Below, piece after piece: positions 32,701 to 45,230 of a stretch of DNA of 64,000 nt. How positions within the stretch are numbered: position 1 is the stretch's first letter; each line of letters starts with the position of its first letter. The stretch lies in contig CM067075.1 in the NCBI GenBank assembly GCA_033980235.1, positions 30,135,885 to 30,199,884 on the forward strand. Reading direction: 5' to 3'. The translations under genes and the position numbers were made by a program. The notes under the pieces are model-generated. The model was not told the origin of the DNA. It searched no databases and worked only from the letters and a program-made list of their open reading frames with translations. The stretch comes from Diadema setosum (Eukaryota; Echinodermata; Echinoidea; Diadematoida; Diadematidae).

Positions 32701-33435
32701 CATGTATAATATTATGTATATGTTTATATATTTATATATATGATAGATGTAGATATATAAGTATATATACAGGTATGTATAATAAGTTTAGTGTACATCG
32801 TAGGGGTATTTGGGTAAATTTCCCGTTAACAATAACATATATTTAGTGGCTTTTGTGCTGACGTTAGTGCAAATCACATTAAGAGTTTAGAACAATATAA
32901 AGAATATTCAACGACGTCTCTTTTGTTACAAAGTCTCTTTTTTATCACTACAGGTATGAAATGAGGACATTCCAACTCTTAACATGTCTAGCCCTATCTC
33001 CGCCATGGAGTGCCACCACACTTTAACGCTGGTATATTCTATTGATCATAATAAAGACTTCATGAGCTTGTACTGACTCAATGAGGGCCCAAGTTAGGTG
33101 CTTTTTATTTTGTTGTTTGCATATGCTTCGTTTGTTTTTGGTGCGGGTTCCTGAATTTGAAAGGTGTTTTGTATCCAGAGTAGATCTGAACTTAGTGTGA
33201 CGTTCAGATATTGCATGTCGTCATCTGACGTTAACGTTCAGAGTTTTTTTTTTTTTTTGGGGGGGGGGGGTGGGGGTGGAATAGGAATCTGGTTTTTCAC
33301 ATCAAGCGCCAATTTACTTTACTTGCATTGGAAGCTATTATTGTGGAACCTATTCAAAGGAATGAGATACCTTCTACAGAACAACAGTCAAACTGTATGA
33401 TTAAAATAATAATGTGCCATATGAGCTGGTGTATG
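29725..33435. other. No gene recognised
   Basis: AT-rich unique-looking sequence. It contains a strong hairpin at 32231-32294, a T-run abutting a G-run at about 32456-32482 and again at 33244-33269, and an AT-rich tatata-type region at about 32690-32780. Short ORFs (60-115 codons) have no recognisable domains. Confidence 0.5.
32231..32294. repeat. Long-stem hairpin
   Basis: TGTGTGTGAACGGGACT (32233-32249) and its exact complement (32274-32290) form a 17-bp perfect stem, extended to about 20 bp with one bulge, around a 24-nt loop that contains two more cacgggact / acggga(g) partial copies. It could be a small foldback repeat or an RNA hairpin. Confidence 0.6.
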
Positions 33436-33654
33436 ATGATGATAATAATAATAACAAGGTCTTCAGTGTTGCCATTGCTCTACTTCAGGACCCTGTCATT
33501 ATTATTACTCTAGCATTGTCAGGTACCCATTTATACACGTGAGTTGAGAGGGACATGGTGGGTAAAAACATCTTGTCCAAGGACGTAAGCACTGGGCGAC
33601 AATCGAACTCCGACTGGGAGTCGGGAGTCTTATCCACTATGCCACAGCGCCCCC
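33436..33654 (-). repeat. tRNA-derived SINE, family B, copy 3 (inverted, internally deleted)
   Basis: Shows gataataataataac tail remnants, gtcttcagtgttgccattgc, ttgagagggacatggtgggt and the complement of the head (gggagtcttatccactatgc). It lacks several body segments present in copy 2. Confidence 0.8.
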
Positions 33655-34368
33655 AGTATAGTGCATAATCTTAAGTACTTCGATTTTACTCTAATTCTGA
33701 TGGTGTGTACCTGATATTTGAGGATTGTTTAGATTTATTAATAAAAAGTTACATTTGACTATATTTCTACGCTGATTTTAATTCAGTCAAGAATTTTTGT
33801 CGGCGGTGTACACTAGTGTAATGACAAAAAGTATTTCAAGTGGAAGTTTGAATGTTGGCCAGATACCTTGAACAATACATATCTGAGCCTCATGTTACCC
33901 AGTGATTTGTGAGACAAAATGCCTTGTTAGACAAGAAGTATCAACACGAGATCAGACGTATACATCCTATTTGTAGTGCAGTACATCAACCCAAAGTTCA
34001 TACCTTGTTTTTACTGTATATTGAGAGACATTTTTGACGAGTTTCAAATAACCACGTTACCCTTTTCATGGGCCACCAACTATATTCTGAACGCTGTTTT
34101 CCTGAATGCAATAAGCAAATAAGACATGGTGCGCAAAATTGGTGGCTTCTCTAGCGTTTCGAACAGGCAGATATAGATAGCCGTAGGCAGCTGGTGGAAA
34201 TCCTTCAGAAAACATTTTTGTCACTTCAGATATCTGTGGTGATATTTGGCGCGCTTCGGGTTATGAGTTTAAGAAGGAGGCAAGAGACTATGGAGCATTA
34301 GAGGTTGCAGCTCCGTCCGCTTGAGCAAATCCGCGCGGATTACCATCGAACACTTTCTCGCTCTCTCT

Positions 34369-34406
<38 letters not shown>

Positions 34407-35463
34407 GTCTTCCTTTTCATTTCTCTTTCTTTTTCATTCCGTTGACTCGATGGATGTGCAGGCTGTCAGTATCTATATCATTCACCACCTTGTTATCTCA
34501 TCCCATGGATTTTTGTTGTTATTGTTGATGTTGTTTTTCTATACAAAAAGATATAAATCCTTTTCGTATCTACAAATCATCAAATATTGTGGTGCTCTTG
34601 TTGTAAAGTGGATTTTGTAGCATCATGGATCTATAGTAGCTCCGTGTTTGCGCGAAATTTGGATCTATTCAGAGGTGATTCTATAATGTATTTTATATTA
34701 TAATATAAACATCATAGTATACATAATACAACATCATACATATATATCTATTTATGTATACAGTCACTATCATGTGTGTTGATGGTATGATTTTTATATA
34801 AAACATAATAACGATATAGTTTTAATAAAAGAAGCATGATAATGATTACACAAGGTTATCACAAAAGTAAGCTCAGACCTACGTTTTTCTGAAGTAGTAA
34901 GGTTTAGTAGTAAACCTGGTAGGTTTCTCTGTAATTTCTATGTCGTAGTTCGTGACTCCTACGGTTTCTGAGGTGTTTTTTTTTTTCAGTTTTGCCTTTG
35001 CCTGTCTTCTCCCACTGTGACTTTTTCTTGAGATCATTTTCTTTCAATTTTCGTTTTGCATTCTAGCTGCCAGATGTTTTATTCTTGCGTGCTGTGTTAA
35101 AGTGTTTGCACTTTCCCGAGAGACTAGCACGTATCAGAAGTCTTGCTATTGCTTGAATGGCATAGTGCCGCACTAGTCCATTCATTTAGGCGATAATTTT
35201 CACAGTCTTTATATCAACGATAATAGTTTACGTCTCACCCCCCCCCCTCCCAATCATATTGACGAAACTTGTCCTTTATTGGAATCCGCATTATGCATAT
35301 TGTGATTATCTTTTGCATTTTGATCTACTCTGTTTCGTTACAATTCAAATTCTTTCTTTCACTTATTAGGTTATTAGGAGTCTATAACAATCAGGACTAT
35401 AGACATTAGCGGTGGCCCGGTGGCCTGGGGCCACTAAAAATGTCTGGCTATCAACATGATCAA

Positions 35464-35507
<44 letters not shown>

Positions 35508-35607
35508 TTTCATTTTTTGGAGGCCCGATCGGGCATTTAAAGATTAAAAATTGTTGATGTTTCCATTTATATCGGCCAACTACATTTCTCTTTTGGGCCA
35601 CCAGAGA

Positions 35608-35681
35608 ACAAAGAAAAGAAAAGAAAAGAAAAGAAAAGAAAAGAAAAGAAAAGAAAAGAAAAGAAAAGAAAAGAAAAGAAA
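35608..35681 (+). repeat. (AAAAG)n microsatellite
   Basis: Pentanucleotide AAAAG repeated about 14 times without interruption; a 35-bp poly-A run lies 100 bp upstream. Confidence 0.95.
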
Positions 35682-35818
35682 AAACATATAGACCTAATTT
35701 CGTAAAATGTGGTGGAGCGACATTTATTTCTGGTAACCCCGAGCCACCGCGCCAACGCGCTATTCCACAGCTATCATAGAGACTTAATTGTTTAATGATT
35801 GTATAACTTATATATGTA

Positions 35819-35819
<1 letters not shown>

Positions 35820-35877
<58 letters not shown>
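35820..35877 (+). repeat. (TA)n microsatellite
   Basis: TA dinucleotide run, fully self-complementary, with short gta interruptions at its left edge. Confidence 0.95.
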
Positions 35878-35881
<4 letters not shown>

Positions 35882-38800
35882 CATGAGTAAGCTTAATGTA
35901 ATCATACATGCGCAAATCAAACATGAGGCTGTTTAGATGCGATGTAGGGGCCTAATTGCAAATATCGAGAGAGTACGACTATATCGAAAGCGTGTCTTCT
36001 AACATTATAGAGCACGCGTATGTTGAATCAAATCCACGTAGGCCATGACGCCACTGGAAGGTAGAAAAAAAAACCATACACACACACACACACGAAAAAT
36101 ATGAGGAAAAAAAAGTTTGACGGAGCAGACACGGGATTGCGAGTGTTGTTTGCTAAGGGTGATTGCCGCCCCCCTAGCTTCTGCAAACACTGTCATGGGA
36201 GCAAACCACTTTCACGGCGGGGATGACATGTTCCTTCAACTTTGCCTAGCTCAATCTTCACCCAATTATTGCGCGCCAATCGTGACACTCAAATTGATTC
36301 GGGTCGGGTGAGAAACGCGGGAAGGCGAAATTTGCACATCAGGGCATGACTTTCTTGATGGAAACTGCATGAGCTTTTTACTCGTGTCTGACACGTCAGT
36401 GGCACCATCAAAGTCTGTCCATAATTCACACTTCCTTCTATTGCATTCATGCCTGCTATTACCAGTGATTACATGCCTGTCTCCATTTTCTCCTCCTCCT
36501 CACGTTTTTCTCTCTCTCGCCCTAGAGCTCTTCTCTTTTTCATCTCCTTTCTTTTAGTGTATAGTAGTGCACCTGTTCTGGAGTCTGAAGATAGTACCGA
36601 AAAACTTTGGGATAGTGATTAGAAAGTAGTGTCATGAATGGAGCAGATGGGTTTTGTTGTAGGTTTTTTTTTCTGAAATAGTTACGTTCAGTCAATTTGG
36701 TGTAGAATGTAGATTTTTAAGAGCTGAAAGCAGAAACCTTTGATAAACTTCCATAAAAAAGTTAAAGTATATCTCAGTAAGCACCGTTAGAGAAAGAGTA
36801 TTACGTCCGTACATACTCGTTTGTACACACATTAAAGGCACCAAACGCTTCCTATTGAATACCACATATACATCACAAATTATACTTGTGTGCACATACA
36901 CTCAAAAGTACACACACGAGCGCGATTTATGATTATACTCATAAGTATATTTTACACATGTTTACCCATAAATATACATTATACTCACATATTCACACGT
37001 TTTAAGCACACATTTTAAGCAGAAGGGCACTTTTCAGAAAATGGCTCTTAGTTCAACCCTAAAAAAGAACCTGGAAAATCTATTCAGTTTATTGAAGTAA
37101 TATTGACATCAAATATTGTTATCAACAAGTAAAAGATGGAGAAATCCTATTGTTTATATATGGCGTTAGGGGGTCAAATAATTGATGATGCACAGTGCTT
37201 TTTCGTTATAACAAACACGTTGCAACAAAGCAAAAATTCAGGTCCCAAAATGAATACCCAGATATATGTTTATATACTTTATGTTCGGCTATAATGTCGA
37301 TAATACCGAAAGAAGACTGGCAGTCTCGAGGATTCGCTATAACGGGAATAGCTGTTAACACCACATCAACACTTCCAACATTTACCAGAAACAGACTAAC
37401 AGAAGATAATGAAGATGAAACACCTAAAGACCCGGTGACGTGGGGATAGAAGGGTAGCCCGATTGAATGGATGTTCTTTCGCTGCACATCGGTGTACTTG
37501 CGAAAACCACGACTTGCCCATGCCTGTTTAAAAAGAATTGCCCCTCAGCGAATATGTACATCGAAGCGTAATACACGTTCGGTAACCCTCGACTCTAATC
37601 GAGATTCTTCGGCTGTGTGTGTGTATATGTACTGAGATCTGTTATAAATCTATACACAGCTCGTGACGGGAATTCTCGAATCCATCCGAGTTGGACCAGC
37701 CTTTCCACTGCATCACCGTGCATGCTATCCTCACGCTGTATAACAACTGGGTCTTTAAAACAGATAGCACAAAGACATACAGGCAGCAATGATGTTGAGC
37801 GTGTGTCTACTGGAAAAAGATGATGAAAGAGCGTCTGATGGAGCCACGCGCTTCGGAATTCCGCTCAATCGATCATTTTGATAAGCATCCAAATCTTTGG
37901 CTTTTCTCCGGTGTAGACTTAAAGAAAAACTTAAAGAAAGGTTCTACTGTATGCATAACCCCTTTCTGACAGTTTGTGCTTGTAGAAATGAGTGATAGCT
38001 ATCGTAAGACACTGCATAATCATCCAGGGCGCAGAGAAATTCATCGCAAGAATGTCCGCGATGGAAAGCTGAAGGAAAAAAAAAAAACAACCAAACTTGC
38101 AGGAGAGATTCTTGGAATGAAAGTTTCCCTTCACAGAAACGGAGGTATAAAGGAGATACTCGATGGATTCCAAAATCCATACCAGAACTGAGTAGTTTCG
38201 TTTTTGTCTTTATATTTTAAATGGAAAAACATCAGATCGTTTAGACTTTTTATACGCAATATCACAATGGCAAGAGTTCAAGAGAAATAGAAAGTACGTA
38301 CACTTCTTACTCTGACGTGGCACTGCTACTTGTTTCTTTATGTTGAAGCATATTAACTGATGTTCTTTATTTTCTTTCGATCTCAGCATCATATTCGCTA
38401 TATAAAACGAATATAAGCAAAACTAGGCACCTATATTCTTCTCAAGTGTGATGCTCTGTCACACTTTACATTGAGATAAATATTTCACGCAAATTCATAC
38501 CATGTAGGCGAAAGTAATACAACATTCTAAATCAGTCTTAAATACAAAGCCAGAAAATCCATCTTGATCAACTTGATCAAACTCACCAATATCTACTTTA
38601 TTGCACAAAATGAATACACAGCATTACACAAAAGTCTGCAATAGGCTCAATTCTTAGATCATAATTCAATCGAATTGTGTCTGCTTGCTGCATTTATTAA
38701 ACGAACGAATGATCCGTCACAGTAAGCATGTAAACACACACACACACAAACACAAACACACACACACACACCTTTACAACAAGTGTACGGTGAGTGTCTC

Positions 38801-39633
38801 ATCAACCAATTTCATCTTATAGGATTTTTTTCTGCCATCTTCACAACAAGACAACGGCGTCATTGCGACAGAAATCATATGTCTCTGCGCGCGAGCATCT
38901 CCGCACGAGGAAACCAGAGGTTACTAGTACAGTGACGCTCATCTGTCGCCACCAGCTGGTAATGAATGTGGCCGCACGGTATCGAAGCTTCGTCGACCAC
39001 GCCGTCGACGGCCCGCTGCACGCCGAAGAAAAACAAAATATCCCCTCTTCCACCACCGGAGACATGCTTTGTCGCGACGAATGATTGGACAAAGAACGGC
39101 GTCTCTCTGCCAACGTTTTCCTTTTCTAAATTTAGTCTATAAGATTAAAGTCTGCCTCAAGGGATTACGTCACAAACGGAGCTACCCTCACTGCTGCAGA
39201 TTCAATTCCCTCGGTATTGTTTTCCTTGTAATGTCGCGGCAGACGAATGGGACACGTCTGAGACAAACGTGTGGATGTACGACCCCTAATTTTTCTTGGG
39301 CCTATACCAGATTTTGTTGCTGGTGCTGCTGCTGCTGCTGCTGCTGTTGTTGTTGTTGTTACCAGGAGAAACAACAACTCTTATTTGCATTTTCTTTGTG
39401 TGTGTGTGTGTGTTTTGTTTGTTTGTTTGTTTGTTTGTTGTTGTTGTTGTTGTTTATTTTGTTTGGGTGGCTCAACTTATTCGTGAAACTTGGGAATGAA
39501 TTAGATTGTCCCAATAAGTTTGGCAGTAGAAATTGGAAGAGTGACTTGGGTTCTACCTCCGCGGTTTCCAGGATAGCCAAAAGGGATCGGCTGTTTTCTA
39601 AAATTTTCATATAGCTCACACCAGAACTTTCTT

Positions 39634-40958
39634 CGAGTGGATGTGAGACCACGTGTCACATTCCGGCTAAAACCAACCCAACACTGGACAAGTAGCGAGA
39701 CCCCAGCAAACACAGACCCCAGCAAACACATAACGTTTTCAGAACGTTTCCTAAACGGTATTTTTTTTTTTAGGTTCCGTACGTCTTCGTATAGAATGGA
39801 CGTTTTTGAAACGTACATACAACGTCAAAGTTGGGACCGCAAAGCACAGGGTTTTTTAAAAAAAAAAAAACGTTTTAAAAACGTCAATGGACGTTACAAA
39901 ACGTTTTTATTAGGTCTGCTACGATGACTTCGTCTTTAATGAACGCTTAAAAAACGTTTTTATTTGGTCCGCTTAGTGTTCGTCATTGGTTTCTTTATCA
40001 TGAATATTCATGCCTTTTTATGAATATTCAAATAAGATTTGAAAACTAGTGGAAATAGATAAAAGGCATTGAAATCTAAAGATTTATGCTGGGTTCAAAC
40101 TTTCTGTGTTAAAAATAAACTTACCTACGTTATTGTTCAGTTATTCACAATTTCAAATTGTGTTATGAAGAGATATTTTCACATGTTAATAGACCTAAGT
40201 AAGGTGTGTGATATTTAGTTTTAGTGACCATGTCTTCATGCATTCCAACATTTTGCTGGTATATAAGAGAATGTGATACAGATTCATCAATTGGGAATAG
40301 GGTGTAGTGTATAGGTGGTAGGACAATAGGAACAGGTTAGGATTAGGATTAGGGTACATTAATCCCAGATTGTGCCTGTATAATCTCATAACTATACTTT
40401 TTTTAAATACCCAATAAAAATAAACATTAGACGTTCTTAAAAGGTTTTCTGGACGTTCTAGACGGATATGAAAGGTTCTCTAAACGTTCTGGAACGGGTC
40501 ATAAAACTTGTTTAGACGTTCTTAAAACGTTTTTTGAACGTTCTACACGGTTTCCAAAGGTTTTCTAGACGTCCGCAAAACGTCCATAGAACGTTTTGAA
40601 TATTCTTAAAAGGTTTTACCGACGTCTATTAATATGTCCAAAAGGTTTTCTGCAGGTCCTTAAAAATTCCGAAACGGTTTTTTATTGGTTTTTTTAAACG
40701 TTTAAAAAACGTTTTTATAACTTCCATTTGAAACGTTTTAAATACGTCGAAAACCTTCCACAAAAAGACGCTCTGAAAACGTTTTGACAAAACATCCAAA
40801 CAACGAACTTGGAACGTTTCAAGAACGTTCAGAAAACGTCCAAATGTTAGCTTGGACTCTAAAGCTTCTCCCGAGACTTCCGGACTTTCCTCGAGTGGAT
40901 GTGAGACCACGTGTCAGATTGCGGCTAAAACCACCCCAACACTCGAGAAGTAGCGAGG
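39634..40958. repeat. AACGTT-rich dispersed element inside a split ~100-bp repeat unit
   Basis: A unit containing cgagtggatgtgagaccacg and cggctaaaaccaacccaaca occurs at 39634-39701 and again at 40892-40958. Between the two lie about 1.15 kb with dozens of ACGTT / AACGT motifs concentrated at both sides (39741-39960 and 40430-40845) around a plain AT-rich core. The outer ends read cccagcaaacacataacgtt and, inverted, ccaagctaacatttggacgt, an imperfect TIR. No credible ORF. Confidence 0.65.
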
Positions 40959-41659
40959 CTCTCAAGCTTCTCCCGAGATTTCCAATTTTTTAAGTGATCG
41001 AATCCCCACGTTTTCTGATACCACAAAAGTCATCTACACCTTGTACTCCATACAATTAATAGAATCTGCTGGTCAACATAACTTTGCTGTTAACAGAATA
41101 TGTTTGGGGTAAACACGGTGCATCATTCAAAGCTACAAAGAGACTCCGCGATGTTAGGTTTATTATGAGGACCACTCACATTATTTTTCCCCTCCCCATA
41201 CCTATATAATGTCAAAATGCTATGATACTTTCAACAAACAGTTGCCAACGGAAATGCCTGAATTCATTCTTTGATCTTTATTATTGCCTCATCACAGCAT
41301 GAAAGTTTATCGCGGAACTTGTGACATCAAAAGTGTAGTGAACTTCACCTGTTAAAGTCGAATCTGATGGGACCCCCCCCAAAAAAAAAAAAGAGAGAGA
41401 GAGAGAAAAAAAAACAATATGACGTTTAAATGGAGGATTTGACTCCATATCTGCAATAATTATACTTTGAAATTTTTTTCGAATTATCCGAAATTCGACT
41501 TATGCGACTTCCACTAAAGGGACAGTTCACTGTACATTGCTTTTTCTATTCAGGCGGTTCCACTTTCAGATTCTGTCATCAGGAGAGCATACCTCATGAT
41601 AGCAATCCATTATTAAAATCCACACCAAGGATCTCTCAGTGTCATCAAGCATTGCTTAG

Positions 41660-41677
41660 AATGAGATACCACAAACA

Positions 41678-41720
<43 letters not shown>
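41660..41720 (+). repeat. (CA)n microsatellite
   Basis: Near-perfect CA dinucleotide run of about 27 units with one t substitution. Confidence 0.95.
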
Positions 41721-41721
<1 letters not shown>

Positions 41722-42955
41722 TATATCAATTTATTCTATTTCGATGTATATAATCGACATCTCGTTATGGCCTAGCAGAAAATAATTATGGTTTTGGTAC
41801 CCTACATTTTACTTCGTTCTACAGGAAATTTCGTTGTAACAGTGTTCCTTTTAAAGGGAGTGCACGGTTTCATCATAAGCAGGAATATCAACTTTCACCC
41901 CCGTCTGCCTCTCCGTCTGTCTGTCTGTCTGTCTGTTTGTAACTCTCTCGCACACGCATACGCTGTCTGCAGGGAATATTGTCTGAAAGCCTTCTTTGGA
42001 GCAGGGATTGGCGTAATGATTATATGACCTGGAAACTGCAGATGATAATGAATGCAGTCACGTATGACACGTAGCAGAAGTGGGACTAGCGACTGGCATG
42101 TCGTTAGACCCCCACTTTTGTAGGGCATGAAAGTAGAGTTAGAAGAGAGGGAGCGAGAGGAGGGTGAAAATATCCTCATAAAGATCTAAAATGCATCCAA
42201 GATGACTTCCTCCTGCTTCCGCGCACACTGTTGATGGCACAAGCGATTGATGGTACCGATTACTGCTGGGGACATTCTCCTCTAAGCAAGATTCCTAATT
42301 AGCACATTAGCGCAGGTGCAGCGCAAGTCACCCACGCATCCGCTAAACCCTTCCAAATACACCCAGACGCACACACGCACACACACACACACACATACAC
42401 ACACACGATGAACACGCCTACTAACGCTCAAGCGCTTACCACCTCAACATGAGCCAAACCGTGAAACATGTGGTTCCGTTCAGATGGGTAAACCTTGAGG
42501 CGCTCCGCGGCCCATGGGAGCATCGCCATTTTAATGATCGCCCATTGTTATTGGATTCCCTGATATGTTTTAAGGTCGTTATTTTTAGGAGCGATCGAAA
42601 ATGTATTCCACACCACGCAGACGATTCCCTTAAAGTGGCATTTCGTATCATGTTCATGTTGAATTTGCCAATGTAGAGTGTAAAAAAAGAAAAGAAAAAG
42701 AAATCAAATAAATATCTCTGTCGGACCGATTTTATAGCAGGGGTAAAGACTTTTTTACAGTCCCCTATTTTCACAAGTTTTTCATCTGAAAAAGATTTTA
42801 GTCCCAAATATATTCGCTCTTTGGCGTCGGCGACTTCTCTGTCTATCTGTTTATACACGGGCGCCACATTACAATCATGTTTTAGTCCAAAGCCCTCTTA
42901 CCGTTGCTGTGGCAAGTTATCATATTAAAACCGTAATAATTTGATGTAAAGGGCA

Positions 42956-43217
42956 CAAGTTCAAGTTCAAGTTCAAGTTTATTTATTCATTTGTCTTTCT
43001 TCCAACAATAGGCAATATAACAATATTGACACTTTCTTTCAAGAATGTATAGGAACAATTATGCAAAAAAAAATACATAGGTATATGATTACATACCAGA
43101 AATGATAAAGAAAGGGTAACAAATATTTTGAGAAAGGCAAACGAGGAGACCTTAGTGAAGCATAGCTTGTGAGACAAGGTCCCTCAGGAATAAAAGGTGG
43201 AAAAAAAATACATTGAG

Positions 43218-43250
<33 letters not shown>

Positions 43251-43694
43251 ACGTAGTGGGGAAAAAAAATAACAAAAGGTACACAATTCCAAACGGAAAC
43301 AGGGAATAGACAAGGGAGGCTATGACACGTAATGGGGTGAAGGGAGATTATGTACATAAAACAAGAGTAGGAATGAAGGGAGGGGTGGAAAGGAAGGATA
43401 AAAAAGGGTTATGTGAGACGATAAATTACATACAAAAAAAAAACCACACACTCTTATAACAAAAACAAAAACAAAAACAAAAAACACAAAAAAACACAAA
43501 ACAAACAAAACAAAACAAAACATAACAAAACAAAACATGACAAGAAGACAACTGGGTTTCAATAATATTATACATTGATACTTTCTTTTCTTTAAAGGGG
43601 AAGTCTGACCTAAAAGTATATGCATCTGTAATATAACATACAGGACTTACTTTCCGTTATTGACATTAACATTGTTAACATTGTTTTAACGACA
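42956..43694 (-). mobile_element. LINE 3' untranslated region and tail
   Basis: Continuous with the reverse-transcriptase ORF on the - strand. It ends in a short 3' microsatellite that reads, on the - strand, aataaacttgaacttgaac (42957-42985), the kind of tandem tail that ends CR1-like LINEs. The segment includes A-rich expansions such as (aaaac)n at 43462-43535 and a (TA)n run at 43218-43246. Confidence 0.65.
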
Positions 43695-45203
43695 TCACGA
43701 ATCAACACAGTAAGTATTTAAAAGACGAGACTTAAGCCTACGCTTGAAGGCTGATTTACTTGAAGTATGTTTAATGCTTGCATCAAGCGAATTCCAAAAC
43801 CTGGGTCCAGTATGTACTAGCGTTTTAAGAGTAAAATGTGTCCTTGTACGGGTTAAGTGCAAACCTGAAGCCTGCCTTGTGTTATATCTATGAACATCAC
43901 TATTTTTCTTAAAACGCTGTGCTAGTGCCAGTGAGAGTTCACCTGCATTAAGATCATACATTAGAGACCCTAACTGCATTAAATAGATATCTTCCACTTT
44001 CAAAATTTTATGTTGATGAAAGAGAGCATTAGTGTGACTACGAAAATGTACATTACAAATTATTCTTATAACTCTCTTCTGGATCAAAAATAGCTTTTCA
44101 TTTTGCGATTTTGAAGAATTACCCCACGCTACTATACCATAATTAAGATATGGAAGAATTAAAGTAGAATATAGGATAAACAATATTTCTTTGGGAATAA
44201 CTCTTCTTAGTTTGCATATAACACCAGTATTTCGTGATAAGAGCTTACAAATGTTATTCACATGTATTTTCCAATTCAGTTTGTCATCAATATACAGACC
44301 AAGAAATTTTGTTGAGTTTACTCTATCTAACGCAACTCCACCAAACAAAACATTTCCTGGTAGTATTTTAACAGAATTACTAAAGAGCATATAATTGGTC
44401 TTCAGAAAATTCAAAGACAGTTTGTTTGCATGAATCCAGGTTATAATATTACTTAGCTCAATATTAACTGTTTGTAAAAGGACCTGAGGATTCTTGTGTG
44501 ATAAAAATATGTTTGAGTCGTCTGCAAATAAAATAAATGAGAATACATCAGAGCAATATTGAAAATCATTAATATATATAAGAAATAATAGTGGTCCAAG
44601 TAGTGATCCTTGTGGAACTCCACATGTGACATTTTGTAACCCCGATTTTGCATCATTCAGTGAGACAAACTGCCTCCTGTTAGATAAGTAGCTTGTGAAC
44701 CACTCCAAGGCTTTCCCTCTTACTCCGTAATGAGATAACTTCTGTAATAGAATAGTATGATCAACAGTGTCGAAAGCCTTGGAGTAATCCAGAAAAATAC
44801 CCACTGTGTGCATGCGATTATCCAATGCCATAGAAATTTTATCAATAAAATGTAAAATAGCATGACTTGTTGTGTGCTTTTCACGAAAACCAAATTGAAA
44901 ATTGGAGAAGGTTTGGTTCACATTAAAAAATTTCACCGTCCTGACATACATAAGTTTTTCAAGGATTTTGGAAAATGTGGATAAAAGAGAAATTGGACGA
45001 TAATTACTCAATAACTGGGGATCACCTTTCTTAAAAATAGGTATCACCTTCGCTATTTTCATATTCACAGGGACAATACCATTATTCATTGATAGATTAA
45101 AAATATGTACAAGAGGTTGAACAGCCCCTAATATAACATTCTTTATCAAATCATTTGAAATACAAGTCTCACTCTCACTGCTGTCATGTCCAAAAGGAAA
45201 CAT
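43695..45203 (-). CDS. Non-LTR retrotransposon reverse transcriptase (CR1/Jockey-like LINE), 5'-truncated
   Basis: An open frame of 502 codons on the - strand. RT signatures in order: IPIFKKGD (54-61), NYRPIS (67-72), FLDYSKAFDTVDH (137-149), GVPQGSLLGPLLF (195-207) and the catalytic FADD (226-229), followed by thumb/connection sequence with KFLGLYID and a C-terminal region ending near TYCVDS. The endonuclease domain normally upstream is absent: an in-frame TGA lies at 45228-45230 and the usual 'PGPDGI'-type lead-in to the RT is degenerate (PFGHDSSESET), so the copy is a 5'-truncated ORF2. The first ATG is probably an artefact of truncation. The remaining RT frame has no stop or frameshift, so the insertion is likely young. 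It uses target-primed reverse transcription by family knowledge. Confidence 0.9.
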   Translation of the reverse strand: MFPFGHDSSESETCISNDLIKNVILGAVQPLVHIFNLSMNNGIVPVNMKIAKVIPIFKKGDPQLLSNYRPISLLSTFSKILEKLMYVRTVKFFNVNQTFSNFQFGFREKHTTSHAILHFIDKISMALDNRMHTVGIFLDYSKAFDTVDHTILLQKLSHYGVRGKALEWFTSYLSNRRQFVSLNDAKSGLQNVTCGVPQGSLLGPLLFLIYINDFQYCSDVFSFILFADDSNIFLSHKNPQVLLQTVNIELSNIITWIHANKLSLNFLKTNYMLFSNSVKILPGNVLFGGVALDRVNSTKFLGLYIDDKLNWKIHVNNICKLLSRNTGVICKLRRVIPKEILFILYSTLILPYLNYGIVAWGNSSKSQNEKLFLIQKRVIRIICNVHFRSHTNALFHQHKILKVEDIYLMQLGSLMYDLNAGELSLALAQRFKKNSDVHRYNTRQASGLHLTRTRTHFTLKTLVHTGPRFWNSLDASIKHTSSKSAFKRRLKSRLLNTYCVDS

Positions 45204-45230
45204 TGAGAATAGAGACTTATGTACAGGTCA

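Larger units (their letters stand above)
33655..39615. other. No gene recognised; simple repeats
   Basis: Contains (CT)n at about 34373-34402, a poly-A run of about 35 at 35469-35504, an (AAAAG)n array at 35608-35681, a (TA)n array at 35820-35877, (CA)n runs at about 36077 and 38735-38772, and (GCT)n-(GTT)n at about 39317-39360. A more GC-rich stretch at 38880-39080 is open in two frames but has no recognisable domain. Confidence 0.55.

Noticed and set aside
34440..34560. Possible TM7 segment (frame reading IPWIFVVIVDVVFLYKK)
   Set aside because: Lacks the N/D-P-x-x-Y or DPW context of class A TM7, a clear acceptor and a C-terminal continuation; likely chance hydrophobicity in a T-rich frame.
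37195..37449. 84-codon ORF
   Set aside because: No family resemblance, AT-rich flanks and no splice support.
38794..39113. Overlapping ORFs in a GC-richer stretch, one per strand
   Set aside because: No recognisable domain, no TM7-like segment, no convincing splice frame; considered as a terminal exon for the GPCR and rejected for lack of any DPW-type motif or helix.
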